Translations under genes and position numbers: made by a program | Origin: Bdellovibrio sp. | GTDB lineage: Bacteria > Bdellovibrionota > Bacteriovoracia > Bacteriovoracales > Bacteriovoracaceae | Direction of reading: 5' to 3' | DNA: 64,000 nucleotides | NCBI GenBank assembly: GCA_016187935.1 | Contig: JACPIU010000008.1 | Span: forward strand, 228,086-292,085 | Notes under the pieces: generated by a model | Seen by the model: only the letters and a program-made list of their open reading frames with translations | What the model was told of the DNA's origin: nothing | Databases searched by the model: none | In this document: in pieces, positions 1-10,382 of the stretch | Numbering within the stretch: position 1 is the stretch's first letter | How the letters are laid out: each line of letters opens with the position of its first letter

Positions 1-1049
1 GATTGCTCGGTTTTAGTAGGAAGACCTGTGGATGGTCCCCCACGCTGAACATCAACGATAACCAAAGGGAGTTCATAGATCACGGCGAGACCTAAGGCTT
101 CGCCTTTTAAGGCGATACCGGGGCCTGAACTTGTGGTAATTGAAAGAGCGCCACCGAAGGAAGCCCCGATAGCGGAACAAATTCCAGCAATCTCATCCTC
201 GGCCTGGAAAGTTTTCACATTATAATTCTTCAATTTGGACAACTCATGGAGAATGTCTGAAGCAGGCGTGATCGGGTAGGATCCCAGAAAAAGTTCCATG
301 CCGACGTTTTGAGCGGCATAAGCAAATCCCCAAGCGGTCGCTTCATTGCCATTGACTTGACGATAAAGCCCCGGAGTTATTTTGGCGGGAGCGACACGGA
401 AAGTGGAAACTTGGATCTCAGTTGTTTCTGCAAAGTTGAATCCTGCTTTGAGTGCCGCAATGTTCGCTTGGGCCACTAAGGGGTTCTTGCCAAATTTTTG
501 TTCGATCCATTTCACTGTGGGAGCTAAATCACGATTAAAAAGAAAATAGGTAATCCCAAGAGCGTAGAAGTTTTTACAACGCCCTTTGGCCTTAGCATCA
601 ATATCAATATTGGCCAAGGCCCTCAGAGTTTGCTCAGTAACTTGTGCTTTAATCACTTGATAACTATCGAGTTCACCGCTACTCAGAGGATCTTTGTCAT
701 AACCAGCTTTTTTCAAACCGGCTTCATTAAACGAGTCAAGATTGACGATAATCGTACCACCCTTACGAAGAGCGACTATATTTGCCTTAAGGGCGGCCGG
801 GTTCATGGCCACAAGTACGTCAGGATCGTCTCCTGGAGTACTCACGTCAATAGCGCCAAAATTAACTTGAAATCCTGAAACTCCCGCAATCGTTCCTGAT
901 GGAGCACGAATTTCTGATGGATAATCTGGGAAAGTAGCAATGTCATTTCCCATCAAGGCCGAGGTATTTGAGAACTGAGTTCCGGTCAACTGCATTCCGT
1001 CACCAGAATCACCGGAGAAACGGATGACAACACTTTCTAAATCTTTCAT
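1..1049 (-). CDS. korA: 2-oxoacid:ferredoxin oxidoreductase, fused gamma-alpha subunit (3' part cut by window edge)
   Basis: The open frame starts at an ATG at 1049 and runs off the left edge. The N-terminal part carries the gamma-type nucleotide motif FSGDSGDG. The second half has the alpha-subunit signatures YPITPASD, QAEDEIA, GPGIALKGEALGLA and RGGPSTGLPTKTEQ, which bind the pyrimidine ring of TPP and contact the substrate. Fused gamma-alpha subunits of this layout work with a separate beta subunit to decarboxylate 2-oxoacids (2-oxoglutarate or similar) and reduce ferredoxin in the cytoplasm. The beta subunit would be expected downstream, outside the window. Substrate cannot be told from this fragment, so the korA name is by family. 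A TATAAT-like -10 lies on the minus strand at 1097-1102, in the 125-nt gap after uvrC. Confidence 0.92.
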   Translation of the reverse strand, partial: MKDLESVVIRFSGDSGDGMQLTGTQFSNTSALMGNDIATFPDYPSEIRAPSGTIAGVSGFQVNFGAIDVSTPGDDPDVLVAMNPAALKANIVALRKGGTIIVNLDSFNEAGLKKAGYDKDPLSSGELDSYQVIKAQVTEQTLRALANIDIDAKAKGRCKNFYALGITYFLFNRDLAPTVKWIEQKFGKNPLVAQANIAALKAGFNFAETTEIQVSTFRVAPAKITPGLYRQVNGNEATAWGFAYAAQNVGMELFLGSYPITPASDILHELSKLKNYNVKTFQAEDEIAGICSAIGASFGGALSITTSSGPGIALKGEALGLAVIYELPLVIVDVQRGGPSTGLPTKTEQ

Positions 1050-1173
1050 GGTTGGGAGCCCTTTGATTAAGATAATCAGGTAAAACCTGAAAAAATATTA
1101 TAAATTGATGAATGAGAATACCTTGAACACCCTGTATTTGGCCATGGGGAAAGTCCCTCCACACTCTAAGACA

Positions 1174-3045
1174 CTACAGAGACAATTTCTGCAATCGGTC
1201 ATAGAGATTTTGAGCTTGGCGATGATCAAGATCAAACAAATTGCACAATTCTAAAGCGGAAAGCTGGCGCAACTCGGTCACACTCATCTCTAATCTTTGA
1301 ATAATTTTTTGTTTGGCCTTGGCCCCAATACCTTCAATCCCATCCAACCAGCCCCCCAATCGATCTTTGTGAAAAGCATGATGATGGAGTTTCCGCGAAA
1401 AACGATGGGCCTCATCCCGCATGAATACTAAAATTTTCATCAAGGCTCGTGATTTGATTAGTGGTAAAGGATTAGAACGACCGGGAATAAAGATGCGCTC
1501 CTGCTTCACAACATCGCCACCTCGTTCTTTTGCCAGAGCAACCACAGGAATAGACAACTTGTATTCTTCTAAAAGAGAAACAAACTGCGACAGTTGCCCT
1601 TTTCCTCCATCAAGCACAAAGACATCCGGATAATGTCTCTTCTCAAATCTCTTTGCCAGTGCCTCACGCATGAATGCAAAATCATTATTTCCCTCAGGAC
1701 GTGCAGTCAAATGATAGAAACGATAATCCTTTTTAACAGGCCTGCCTTCTTCAAAAACCACAATTCCTGCCGTCGGCCGCTCCCCTTGCCAAATGGCAAT
1801 ATCAATACACTCCAAACGCTTGGGCCTTTCTTTTAAGTGTAGTAAATTTTGCAAGAATCCAAGGCCGACAAATGGGCCCTCTTCATTAAGAACACGAATA
1901 CGTTGCCCCTCACGAGCATGCTCTGAAGCTAAACGAAAAAGTTCCGGATAGGCAATTTTTGGTGAAAAAACTTCAATGGGAGCATCACAAACCTTAGACA
2001 CCCCGACCTGAAAAAGCGTGGTTGCAGGAGCGGATAAATCTGTGACGATCGCAACCGGCAACGAGTCGTGTGTTTCAGCATAATATTGGAGAGCAAAGCG
2101 AATGAGTTCCATTTCAATCTCTTCTTGGCAATCGGCCAATGGAAAATGAAATGCTTTACTACCTAAGAGAAGATTGTTTCTTACTAAATAGAGAGAAATG
2201 TCCACCTCAATTTCACCCACATGGTAAGCGAGAATATCAATGTCCTTATGCAAACCATCTAGTTCCGCATTGGTTTGTTTTTCTGCTAAGACAAATTTCT
2301 CTAAAAGCGGGAGAGAATCCCGAATAAAAGCAGCATGCTCAAAGGCCTCTGTCTGGGCAAAAGCAAGCATTCTTTGCTTTAAGTGATCGATCGTTTTATC
2401 CGGAGCACCTTGAAAAAAAGCCAATGCACTCTGCATTAATTCATCATACTCTTTCTTTCCAACGAGCTGCCGACATGGGGCAGTACATTGTTTCATTTGA
2501 TAAAGCAGGCATGGCTCTCGACGCGAGTTAAATTCCTGCAAACTACAATCACGCAGGCCAAAACACTTGATCATCAAGCGCAAAACTTCAGAAACTTCTC
2601 CGGCATTGGGAAAGGGTCCAAAAACTAAAGTTTTTGGATCATTGCGCTTTGGTCGACGCAAATAACGGAAGGTAGGAAAAGATTCACCCAAGGCAATGAC
2701 AACATAGGGATAAGATTTATCGTCACGAAGACGGATATTGTATCGTGGTGAATGCTTTTTGATTAGATTATGTTCTATGATCAAGGCCTCAGCTTCATTA
2801 CCGGCGATAATAAAGTCAAAATCCCGGACTTTTTCAACCATATGAATGGTTTTTAGGGCCTTAGATGATTCATTAAAGTAAGTAACAACCCTGGCCTTGA
2901 GATTTTTGGCCTTTCCAACGTATAAAACTTCATCATCCTTGGCCTTCATAAGATAGCAGCCAGGGCCTGTCGGAAGCGATTTGGCCTTCGCTAATAGTTT
3001 TTCCTGTTGCGGCCCCTTGCAGGGAGTCTTTACGGTATCACTCAC
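1174..3045 (-). CDS. uvrC: Excinuclease ABC subunit C (UvrC)
   Basis: This 623-aa protein makes the dual incision around DNA lesions after UvrA/UvrB loading, in cytoplasmic nucleotide excision repair. The N-terminal GIY-YIG nuclease is visible (GPGCYLMK, then VLYVGKAKNLKARV). It is followed by a Cys cluster region (CLLYQMKQCTAPC), a UVR motif near residues 215-250, the RNase H-like 5' nuclease core (ECIDIA, VLDGGKGQLS, FMRDEAHRF) and C-terminal helix-hairpin-helix repeats (LDGIEGIGAKAKQKII). Length is normal for the family. The start is GTG at 3045 with GGGAG about 10 nt upstream. The gene diverges from the zinc-ribbon gene at 3092 with only about 46 nt between them. Confidence 0.97.
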   Translation of the reverse strand: MSDTVKTPCKGPQQEKLLAKAKSLPTGPGCYLMKAKDDEVLYVGKAKNLKARVVTYFNESSKALKTIHMVEKVRDFDFIIAGNEAEALIIEHNLIKKHSPRYNIRLRDDKSYPYVVIALGESFPTFRYLRRPKRNDPKTLVFGPFPNAGEVSEVLRLMIKCFGLRDCSLQEFNSRREPCLLYQMKQCTAPCRQLVGKKEYDELMQSALAFFQGAPDKTIDHLKQRMLAFAQTEAFEHAAFIRDSLPLLEKFVLAEKQTNAELDGLHKDIDILAYHVGEIEVDISLYLVRNNLLLGSKAFHFPLADCQEEIEMELIRFALQYYAETHDSLPVAIVTDLSAPATTLFQVGVSKVCDAPIEVFSPKIAYPELFRLASEHAREGQRIRVLNEEGPFVGLGFLQNLLHLKERPKRLECIDIAIWQGERPTAGIVVFEEGRPVKKDYRFYHLTARPEGNNDFAFMREALAKRFEKRHYPDVFVLDGGKGQLSQFVSLLEEYKLSIPVVALAKERGGDVVKQERIFIPGRSNPLPLIKSRALMKILVFMRDEAHRFSRKLHHHAFHKDRLGGWLDGIEGIGAKAKQKIIQRLEMSVTELRQLSALELCNLFDLDHRQAQNLYDRLQKLSL

Positions 3046-3091
3046 AATGCAATAAACTCCCTAGATTATTCTCCTGTTGCCAAGGAAAGGT

Positions 3092-3517
3092 ATGTCTCAA
3101 TTATCCGCCGGTAAAGAAATTTCAAGCTACTGTAACAAATGTAAACTTACTCTAGCTCATACAATTGTTGTAATGAAAAATGATCGAGTCCCCGGCAAAG
3201 TGACTTGCAATACTTGCAAGTCTTCCCATGCATATAAAGACCCGGAATCTGCTGCCGCTTCGGCCAAAGCCGCCGCCAAAAAGCGTGACAAAAAGCGAGA
3301 TAGTCGGCCTCAAATTCCTCTGGCCGAATTTTGGCAACAGTCCGTCAATAAGGCACGCGGACCAGGCCGTGCTTACTCACCTAAAACAGTCTTTGTTGTT
3401 GGAGACCTTCTTGAGCATTCCGTGTTCGGCACCGGTGTGGTTGATAAAATTTTTGATAAAACAAAAATGGAAGTCATCTTTCAAGACCATATTCGTACAC
3501 TAATGCATAGTCTCTAA
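3092..3517 (+). CDS. Small zinc-ribbon protein with tudor-like C-terminus, unknown role
   Basis: I chose the ATG at 3092 because AAGGAAAGG precedes it at normal spacing; an in-frame TTG 15 nt upstream lacks a site. The 141-aa product has two Cys pairs (YCNKCK and CNTCKS) about 27 residues apart, as in a zinc ribbon. A central Ala/Lys-rich basic linker follows (ASAKAAAKKRDKKRD). The C-terminus (GDLLEHSVFGTGVVDKIF) resembles the small SH3/tudor-like folds at the ends of UvrD or CarD proteins. This suggests a nucleic-acid or RNA-polymerase binding protein, but no function can be assigned. It diverges from uvrC, which may be coincidental. Confidence 0.75.
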   Translation: MSQLSAGKEISSYCNKCKLTLAHTIVVMKNDRVPGKVTCNTCKSSHAYKDPESAAASAKAAAKKRDKKRDSRPQIPLAEFWQQSVNKARGPGRAYSPKTVFVVGDLLEHSVFGTGVVDKIFDKTKMEVIFQDHIRTLMHSL

Positions 3518-3552
3518 AATCCAGCAAGCCGATGAAAGGTTATTAAAGAAGT

Positions 3553-5004
3553 TTATTGGTAGAAGCCGTAACCGCCGCCAGCGCCAAAATACCCGCCAAA
3601 TCCAGCGTTAAATCCCATTGAGAGACCCATGTTGCCCATGGCATAGGGAGCTCCACCATACATACCCTGGCCCCAATAATTATTGTAAAGATTAGCACCA
3701 GCGTTCTGATAATTTTGCTGAAGAGCTGACATCGCTGCAGCTTGGGCAGCCATATTCCCTTGAGCTCGGGCCATTCCGGCCTGCTCTTGTTGCATTGTGG
3801 CCTGTTGTACGGCCATCATTTGTTGCTGTTGCTGCTGCCACATTTGTTGCTGAGCGGACATTCCTCCTTGCCCACCCAAGCCACCACCTGCTCCCCAGTA
3901 ACCACCCATACCATTACCCCATGGATACGGGCCAACGCCTAATCCACCACCAAGTGAGCCCGGCCCTCCATATCCACCAGGGCCACCCATTCCGCCGAGC
4001 CCACCATAGACTCCAAAACCCGGGCCACCCATACCACCATAACCACCCATTCCTGGCATTCCAAAACCACCGTAACCGCCCATTCCAGGCATTCCAAAGC
4101 CACCATAGCCGCCCATTCCAGGGCCACCCATACCGCCCATTCCGCCCAGACCAATATTAAAACCTAATCCGCCACCAAAACCTGGACCACCATAACCACC
4201 CATGCCGGGCATTCCAAAACCACCATAACCACCCATACCGCCCATGCCACCCATGCCGGGCATTCCAAAACCGCCATATCCGCCCATTCCACCCATACCG
4301 CCCATTCCCATGGGATTGCCCATGCCGAGACCAAAGTTAATTCCCATTCCGAAACCAGGATAGCCAAAACCACCACCCATACCAGCACCAGGATACGGGC
4401 CCATCATTCCGGCCATCATACCCGGAGTATAACCAGCAGCGATGTAAGGATTTCCTCCTCCACCAAAACCATTACCCCACATGCCACCATATCCAGCGAA
4501 GCCACCTCCCATTCCACCGCCCATACCATTGCACATTCCAGCGGCATTAAATCCCATCTCAGGAGTAATGGGATTGGCACCACGGCTTTCATAATAACTT
4601 AAAAATGAATTGTATCGAGATGTGCATTCCTCATGACCACGAGTATAAGCACCGGCCCAAGCTTCTTGTGTCCGATTCTGATAATAAGAACCAAGCCACA
4701 CACTTCCCACCATGGCCAGAGGTCCGGCCACTATGCCCAAGGCTTCAACCCAAGGCGATGGTCCTTCCGGTGCTCGTGCCGCTTCACAGTCAATACAGTC
4801 GTACCCTGCATAAGAACCGCCACCACCACCGCCTCCTCCACCAGCTTCGGCGCGCATACAGAACTGCCAATCGCGTGGATAAGCGACGCGGTCGATATTC
4901 TCACATCTTGAGAGCTGGGCCATACCGGGAGACGCCGATAGACACAGGGTAAAGAGGAGTAGAGTTTTAACAAAAACTGAGTTCCGATTAAAATGGGAGC
5001 GCAT
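3553..5004 (-). CDS. Secreted Gly/Met-rich repeat protein, unknown function
   Basis: The start at 5004 is preceded by GGAG and opens a clear signal peptide (MRSHFNRNSVFVKTLLLFTLCLSASPGMAQ) with AQ cleavage. The mature 450-odd residues begin with a Cys-containing segment (CENIDRVAYPRDWQFC, then CIDCEAARAPEGPSPW). One hydrophobic helix follows (VEALGIVAGPLAMVGSVWLG). Then comes a long low-complexity tract of GMGG, GYGG and FGMPGMGG units, a Gln/Met-rich stretch (MWQQQQQQMMAVQQ) and a Gly/Tyr-rich tail. The composition suggests a surface or periplasmic structural protein, or a flexible matrix. An upstream in-frame start 30 nt earlier exists but would bury the signal peptide. Confidence 0.8.
   Translation of the reverse strand: MRSHFNRNSVFVKTLLLFTLCLSASPGMAQLSRCENIDRVAYPRDWQFCMRAEAGGGGGGGGGSYAGYDCIDCEAARAPEGPSPWVEALGIVAGPLAMVGSVWLGSYYQNRTQEAWAGAYTRGHEECTSRYNSFLSYYESRGANPITPEMGFNAAGMCNGMGGGMGGGFAGYGGMWGNGFGGGGNPYIAAGYTPGMMAGMMGPYPGAGMGGGFGYPGFGMGINFGLGMGNPMGMGGMGGMGGYGGFGMPGMGGMGGMGGYGGFGMPGMGGYGGPGFGGGLGFNIGLGGMGGMGGPGMGGYGGFGMPGMGGYGGFGMPGMGGYGGMGGPGFGVYGGLGGMGGPGGYGGPGSLGGGLGVGPYPWGNGMGGYWGAGGGLGGQGGMSAQQQMWQQQQQQMMAVQQATMQQEQAGMARAQGNMAAQAAAMSALQQNYQNAGANLYNNYWGQGMYGGAPYAMGNMGLSMGFNAGFGGYFGAGGGYGFYQ
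3940..4400 (-). repeat. Tandem low-complexity coding repeats (GGYGGFGMPGMGG units)
   Basis: Inside the Gly/Met-rich gene the DNA is a run of imperfect 9-48 nt repeats coding for GMGG, GGYGG and FGMPGMGG. Several neighbouring copies are nearly identical, for example the three FGMPGMGG blocks read between 4040 and 4270. Such repeats expand and contract by slippage and unequal recombination, so copy number is likely to vary between strains. No Cys or charged residues occur within the tract. Confidence 0.85.
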
Positions 5005-5182
5005 AATTTTCTCCACAATCATGAGGGAGTCCAAAAATCACTATTTCGGCCTCCCATACTCGTTCGATGTGTTATCGGAACTTTACGCAGAAACTTGAGT
5101 AAAACCAAAAAAAGTGACTTGGACGCAATGATTCGCCAATACTTGATGGATATGATTAGGAATGAAGAATTACTAAACTAAA

Positions 5183-5629
5183 TTAAGCGCGTTTAATAGA
5201 AAAAGCGCGAATCTTCCCTACCAAATAGGCGACAATTTCTTCGTCCGTGCCGAAGACATCCTCGACTAATTCTGACTCAAGAAGAAAATTAGTCACACGT
5301 AGGGCGAGTTGATGAAGGGATTCAACAAGGTAAAGGCCTGCAATATTCTCACCGCTGAATGATTTGATAATTTCTTTTCTGGCATGATTATAGATTTCTG
5401 ATTCAGTCACATCCTCTGTCACATTTTCAATGCCCAACTTTTCTTCTACCTCTTCCAAAGCCTGCTGTTTAATGTCATCGTCTGTCGCCAGACCGACATT
5501 AATTTCCGTCGCCAGAGCTTCGATCAAATCGAGTCTTCCAGCAACGTTAAAGTCTACAATCTGATCATCTTTCAGGTGATTAACAATATAACTGGCAAGG
5601 GCCTTGAGCGTCTCAAAATCAGTTTTCAT
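5183..5629 (-). CDS. Small acidic protein, possibly DUF507-like
   Basis: The open frame reaches 5749, but the first 40 codons look non-coding. The ATG at 5629 has AAGGAAG upstream at good spacing, so I use it. The 148-aa product (MKTDFETLKALAS...) is helical and acidic, with no signal peptide or membrane segment. Its C-terminal half (HQLALRVTNFLLESELVEDVFGTDEEIVAYLVGKI) faintly resembles DUF507 proteins of delta-type bacteria; this is a weak family impression. The function is unknown. The 264 nt between it and murJ show no recognisable element apart from AT-rich DNA. Confidence 0.65.
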   Translation of the reverse strand: MKTDFETLKALASYIVNHLKDDQIVDFNVAGRLDLIEALATEINVGLATDDDIKQQALEEVEEKLGIENVTEDVTESEIYNHARKEIIKSFSGENIAGLYLVESLHQLALRVTNFLLESELVEDVFGTDEEIVAYLVGKIRAFSIKRA

Positions 5630-5893
5630 CAGGTGTCTTCCTTGATTGATTTGATCGACGTGATTGGTTGTTTGGTCGGCCATAGTTAACAGCATCCATG
5701 AGCAAACATTTTCCTTTAATCTCCCATCACTCAAAAGAACATCTTTCAAGAAATGGCATTAAATTTAGCACCAAAATGCCAATTTTTTGCTTCGCTTTAA
5801 AAACAAAATCAAATTTAGTTTATCAGATAAGTTCCTGACCTCACAAGCAATAACTTAAGAATTTCATAACCTTTTTACTGTTTAAATATTCTT

Positions 5894-7483
5894 TTATTGT
5901 CTTCGTCGCGCATTCCAAAGTGTTTTGAGTGTCGCTGTTTCACCAAGCAAAAGCAGACTAATACTAAAGATCAAAAGACCAAGAAGCGCTAGAGCTGCGA
6001 GAATGACAGCACGATACAGAAGGGATTCCTGATGCGGATAGTAACTTTGAAAGTAGTGCACAATATGAAATGTGACCACTCCACTAAAGATAGATTTCAA
6101 AACTAAGGGTCTGACAAAAAATAACCAAGACAAATTTAAATATCGTTGCAAATAAATTGTCTGGCATGCCACATTTAAAAACATCGCCAAACCTGTTCCC
6201 AAGGCCAATACGGCAAAACCATAATGAGGAACGGCCCACCAACAAAACAAAATATTGACCAAAATTGATCCCACCGAAAAGATCACGGCAACAGAAGGTC
6301 GATCAAGAGTATAAAAAGTCGGGGCGAAAACTTTATAAATACCGTAAAAAGGTAGACCCAGCAAATAATAACGAAAAGCAGCGGCGGTATTAAAAGCATC
6401 CATTTCTATGAATTTACCGCGCAAAAAAACCACATTAATAATTGGACCGGCCAAGGCCAACATGACCGCTGTGGCCGGAATGAGCAACACGGTTAAGAGA
6501 TTGTAGCTTGATTGCAAAAAATTGATCGCTTCCTGACGGTCACCCTTTTTCCAGGCATCAGAAAAATGAACTAAATTAGAACTGGCAATGGAAACTCCCA
6601 ACATGCCGACAGGGAATTGGAATAAGCGAAAAGCATAAGTCAACCAGCTCACAGCACCAATCACGGTTCCGGTGGCCAAGATAGTGTTGATCAGAACATT
6701 GACCTGAGCGGCAGCAATACCAATCGTGCCAATGCCAAGACGTGAGATAATTCTTTTTTGGTTGGGCCCCCAGAGTTTGATCGGTCCAGTGAAAGGAATG
6801 CGCTTGGCAACCAGAGGAACTTGCAATCCCAATTGCGCCATCCCTCCTAACATTACTCCAATCCCGAGGGCATAAATAGCATTTCGCCCTTGTGAAATAA
6901 GCAGCGCAGGAACTCCAATCATACACAAAATAGAGAAAAAGTTAAAAGCAGCCGGGGCCAAGGCGGGGATGAAAAATATTTTTTGCGTGTTGAGGGCACC
7001 CATCGCCAATGCCGCCATTGAAATCAAAAAAAGAAAAGGGGACATTATTTGAGTCAGCACAACTGTGACTTGAAAAATCTCTGGATTGTTGACAAAACTT
7101 GGCGCCACAAAGGCCACAATCGAATTAGCAAAAATTATCATACAAAAGGAAATGATTCCGGTGACGATTCCCAAGAGGATGCTCATGGACCAAAACAAAC
7201 TGTGGCTGCCACTGGTATCCTTCTGATTTACTTCTGTAAAAATGGGAACAAAAGCCGAGGAAAAAGCCCCTTCAGCAAAAAGATCACGCAACATGTTAGG
7301 CAAGCGATAGGCAACTAAGAAAGCATCGGTCAGACCTGATGCCCCAAAAAGATGGGCCATCAATTGTTCTCGCACCAGTCCCAAAATACGACTGATAAAC
7401 GTTGCCACTGCCATTTTAGCAGACGAGAAAAAAACTTTACGCGTTGTCTGCCCTACTACCTGTGCTGACACACGGCCCTCCAT
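5894..7483 (-). CDS. murJ: MurJ lipid II flippase (MviN family)
   Basis: This polytopic inner-membrane protein flips lipid II across the membrane for peptidoglycan synthesis. The N-terminus has the family signature [43 protein letters not shown] (about residues 20-65 of the chosen start). The motif [18 protein letters not shown] follows. About 14 hydrophobic helices are visible and the size (529 aa from 7483) is typical. The open frame extends 25 codons further upstream into the hppA leader, but the MEGRVSAQ start at 7483 leaves room for divergent promoters. A start at MAVATF is also possible. No strong ribosome binding site decides between them. Confidence 0.95.
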   Translation of the reverse strand: MEGRVSAQVVGQTTRKVFFSSAKMAVATFISRILGLVREQLMAHLFGASGLTDAFLVAYRLPNMLRDLFAEGAFSSAFVPIFTEVNQKDTSGSHSLFWSMSILLGIVTGIISFCMIIFANSIVAFVAPSFVNNPEIFQVTVVLTQIMSPFLFLISMAALAMGALNTQKIFFIPALAPAAFNFFSILCMIGVPALLISQGRNAIYALGIGVMLGGMAQLGLQVPLVAKRIPFTGPIKLWGPNQKRIISRLGIGTIGIAAAQVNVLINTILATGTVIGAVSWLTYAFRLFQFPVGMLGVSIASSNLVHFSDAWKKGDRQEAINFLQSSYNLLTVLLIPATAVMLALAGPIINVVFLRGKFIEMDAFNTAAAFRYYLLGLPFYGIYKVFAPTFYTLDRPSVAVIFSVGSILVNILFCWWAVPHYGFAVLALGTGLAMFLNVACQTIYLQRYLNLSWLFFVRPLVLKSIFSGVVTFHIVHYFQSYYPHQESLLYRAVILAALALLGLLIFSISLLLLGETATLKTLWNARRRQ

Positions 7484-7526
7484 GTCCCGAATACCTATAC
7501 ACTTTTTATGCCCTATGGTAACACTT

Positions 7527-7543
7527 TTAGTCTGCAAGACTAA
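7527..7543. repeat. Short inverted repeat just before hppA
   Basis: TTAGTCT-GCA-AGACTAA forms a 7-bp perfect inverted repeat that ends where the hppA Shine-Dalgarno (AAGGAG) begins, in the 73-nt gap between divergent murJ and hppA. It could be an operator or a small leader hairpin affecting hppA translation. No function is shown. Confidence 0.4.
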
Positions 7544-7556
7544 GGAGAATCTCCTC

Positions 7557-9563
7557 ATGAACCCGATAATAAATTATGTTTCATTTGGCCCATGGATTGC
7601 CGTGGCCGGTTTTGCTTTTACCGCCCTGACTTATATCTGGATCATTACGCGGCCGAGCGGCAATCCACGAATGCTGGAGATCGCTGGCGAAATCGAAACA
7701 GGTTCCATGGCCTTCCTAAAAAAAGAATACACCATCCTTCTTGGGCTCCTTTTTCTTGTCACAGCACTGCTCACATACTTTTTAAGTAAAGATACAGGAC
7801 TCTGCTATATCCTGGGCGCCTTCTCCTCCATGACCTGTGGTTATATTGGTATGAAGGCCGCCACCAAGGCCAATGTTCGAACGGCACAAGCGGCCACTTC
7901 CAAAGGACTGGGTCAAGCACTCTCCATCGCCTTTTATGGCGGGTCGGTGATGGGAATGACAGTGGCCTCAATCGGTCTGTTCGGAATCTCCCTGCTTTAT
8001 ATATATCTTACCGACAGTCCCACTATTGAAGCACTCAATGGTTTTGCCATGGGCGCTTCCTCAACTGCACTTTTCGCACGTGTCGGTGGAGGTATCTTTA
8101 CCAAGGCCGCCGATGTCGGTGCCGATCTGGTAGGAAAAATTGAAGTCGGAATTCCCGAAGATGATCCCCGCAACCCCGCCGCCATTGCCGACAATGTCGG
8201 TGATAATGTGGGAGACACCGCCGGGATGGGTGCCGATATTTTCGAATCATACGTGGGCTCTATTGTTGCCACGATGTTTATCGGTTCGACCATGGCCCAA
8301 AAATCAACCGAAGCGGTGGTACTTCCGGTGCTCATTGCCATGATTGGACTCTTGGCATCGGTGGTGGGTATTCTCTCCATGAACATACTGAAAAGCATCG
8401 GTGCAAGCGTGGCCCTGCGCTTGGCCCCTATTATTAGTCTGATTCTGCTTTTTGTAGGGGCTTACTATGCCGTGGCCGGTCTGAATTTTGAAACAACTTT
8501 TATCAGTCTTCTGGGTCCGTTTTATGCCATGATTGTTGGTTCCTTGGTGGGACTCTTCATTGGGGTGATTACAGAATATTTTACTTCCAGCGATTTTTCT
8601 CCCGTCAAACGCCTGGCGAAGGCCAGTAAAACCGGTCCCGCCACCAATATTATTGCCGGTCTGGCGGTGGGCATGTATTCCTGCATCCCGCCGATTCTGC
8701 TCATCTGTGTGGCCATCTATTTTGCTCACTTCTTTGCCGGTCTGTACGGTATCGGTTTGGCGGCGGTGGGCATGTTAGCCACAACGGGAATCACGATGAC
8801 GATTGATGCCTATGGGCCCATCTCTGACAATGCCAGTGGAATAGCCGAAATGAGTAGCTTAGGTTCCGAGGTACGCAAAATAACCGAAGGTTTGGATACC
8901 CTCGGAAACACCACTGCCGCCATCGGAAAAGGATTTGCCATTGGATCGGCGGCACTAACTGCTTTGGCCATGTTCTCTGCCTATTCAACCTCGGTTGGCC
9001 TGGCCAGCATTAACATTTTAAATCCACGGGTAGTGATTGGGCTTTTTCTGGGAGGTCTGCTCCCTTTTTTCGTGGGGGCCAATACCATGAGTGCGGTTGG
9101 TCGTGCCGCTCAAAAAATTGTGGAAGAAGTGCGACGCCAATTTCGGGAAATTCCTGGATTAATGGAAGGCAAGGGCAAGCCGGATACAAAACGCTGTATA
9201 AATATCTCAACCCTTGCATCCCTGCGTGAGATGATTTTACCAGGTCTAAGCGCCATCTTCGTGCCTCTCATTATTGGATTTTCTTTGGGAAAGGAAGCGC
9301 TTGGTGGCACCTTGGCCGGTGCAACTCTCACTGGAACTCTCTTGGCACTTTTCATGGCCAATGCCGGGAGTGCCTGGGATAATGCTAAAAAATACATCGA
9401 GCAAGGTGCGGTTTCCGGCGAGAAAAAAGGTTCAGATGCTCACAAAGCTGCCGTGACCGGCGATACAATTGGTGACCCCTTTAAAGACACCTCTGGACCG
9501 GCCATGAACATTTTAATCAAGCTCATGGCCATTGTGGCAATGGTGATCGCCCCACTCTTATAA
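7557..9563 (+). CDS. hppA: Membrane-bound ion-pumping inorganic pyrophosphatase, K+-dependent type
   Basis: This integral membrane enzyme couples PPi hydrolysis to H+ (or Na+) export. The substrate site is intact: [20 protein letters not shown], the acidic cluster [16 protein letters not shown] (about residue 210), [17 protein letters not shown], and [18 protein letters not shown] near the end. About 16 transmembrane helices and 668 aa fit the family. At [17 protein letters not shown] (about residue 450) the diagnostic position is Ala rather than Lys, which marks the K+-dependent subclass; the transported ion is not clear. I chose the ATG at 7557 because AAGGAG precedes it; the frame extends 25 codons upstream without a site. 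The dCMP deaminase gene follows after 26 nt, probably co-transcribed. Confidence 0.95.
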   Translation: MNPIINYVSFGPWIAVAGFAFTALTYIWIITRPSGNPRMLEIAGEIETGSMAFLKKEYTILLGLLFLVTALLTYFLSKDTGLCYILGAFSSMTCGYIGMKAATKANVRTAQAATSKGLGQALSIAFYGGSVMGMTVASIGLFGISLLYIYLTDSPTIEALNGFAMGASSTALFARVGGGIFTKAADVGADLVGKIEVGIPEDDPRNPAAIADNVGDNVGDTAGMGADIFESYVGSIVATMFIGSTMAQKSTEAVVLPVLIAMIGLLASVVGILSMNILKSIGASVALRLAPIISLILLFVGAYYAVAGLNFETTFISLLGPFYAMIVGSLVGLFIGVITEYFTSSDFSPVKRLAKASKTGPATNIIAGLAVGMYSCIPPILLICVAIYFAHFFAGLYGIGLAAVGMLATTGITMTIDAYGPISDNASGIAEMSSLGSEVRKITEGLDTLGNTTAAIGKGFAIGSAALTALAMFSAYSTSVGLASINILNPRVVIGLFLGGLLPFFVGANTMSAVGRAAQKIVEEVRRQFREIPGLMEGKGKPDTKRCINISTLASLREMILPGLSAIFVPLIIGFSLGKEALGGTLAGATLTGTLLALFMANAGSAWDNAKKYIEQGAVSGEKKGSDAHKAAVTGDTIGDPFKDTSGPAMNILIKLMAIVAMVIAPLL

Positions 9564-9589
9564 ATGGTAATTTTTGACATAGGATTTTT

Positions 9590-10126
9590 ATGAACTCGGG
9601 TATCAATTACATCAAAGTCGAATCAGGACTCAATTGGGATGATTATTTTATGTTGCTGGCCATGATCACCAGCTTTAAAAGTAAAGACCCTGCCACCAAA
9701 GTCGGATGTGTCATTGTCGACAGCAATCAACGCCAGGTGACCATGGGATACAATGGCATGGTGGCAGGCATCGATGAATCCAAACTTCCCTGGGGAAAAG
9801 ACAAAAGTGTTCCTCTAAAATATCAAAAGTATGGGTACGTCGTTCACAGTGAAACAAATGCTATTCTCCACGCCCCTCGTTCATTGGAAGATTGTCGCAT
9901 GTATGTGACGCTTTTCCCTTGCAATGAATGTGCAAAGTTAATCGCTTCGAAAAAAATTAAAGAGGTCATTTATCTTTCTGATAAACATAAAGATCAGGAA
10001 GGAACAGAAATGGCGAAATATCTTTTTGATCTCGCCAATATTACCTATCGCCAGTTAATTCCGAATGAACGCGTCATGAAAACCATGGAGCAGCACCTTT
10101 TGACACTACTTCAAGAGGCCCTTTGA
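9590..10126 (+). CDS. dCMP deaminase / ComEB-type cytidine deaminase family protein
   Basis: The 178-aa cytoplasmic protein carries the zinc-dependent deaminase motifs: [10 protein letters not shown] supplies the zinc His and the proton-shuttle Glu, and PCNECAKLI supplies the two zinc Cys. Length and the N-terminal [28 protein letters not shown] match dCMP deaminases, which produce dUMP for thymidylate synthesis. ComEB-type homologues share this fold, so the exact substrate is inferred. AGGA lies before the ATG. It lies 26 nt after hppA in the same direction. Confidence 0.88.
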   Translation: MNSGINYIKVESGLNWDDYFMLLAMITSFKSKDPATKVGCVIVDSNQRQVTMGYNGMVAGIDESKLPWGKDKSVPLKYQKYGYVVHSETNAILHAPRSLEDCRMYVTLFPCNECAKLIASKKIKEVIYLSDKHKDQEGTEMAKYLFDLANITYRQLIPNERVMKTMEQHLLTLLQEAL

Positions 10127-10382
10127 GCATGATTTGAGCGAATCAGTGTCAACATGTCTCTGAAAGAAAATCACTCAAGAAATAGTGCCTCCAATTTTCT
10201 TAAAAAATCTCATTTGTACGTTGTAAAAAGTTAGGTTTTTTTGCACTACTTTCACTCAAATATTGGTCATAATGAATCAAGAAGGGGTAGTAGGGCAAAG
10301 GCCTTACTTTCGGACCAGGATAGGAAAGAAGTGAAGGTCGCTGCCCCGGGTAAACCACACACACAGACACAGGGAGGCGTTT

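Noticed and set aside
3940..4400. CRISPR-like or satellite repeat
   Set aside because: The repeats are coding, imperfect and without unique spacers; they reflect the Gly/Met-rich protein.
8304..8729. Long minus-strand open frame inside hppA
   Set aside because: It lies wholly within a confidently assigned gene, has a His/Gln-rich composition typical of reversed GC-rich codons and has no ribosome site.
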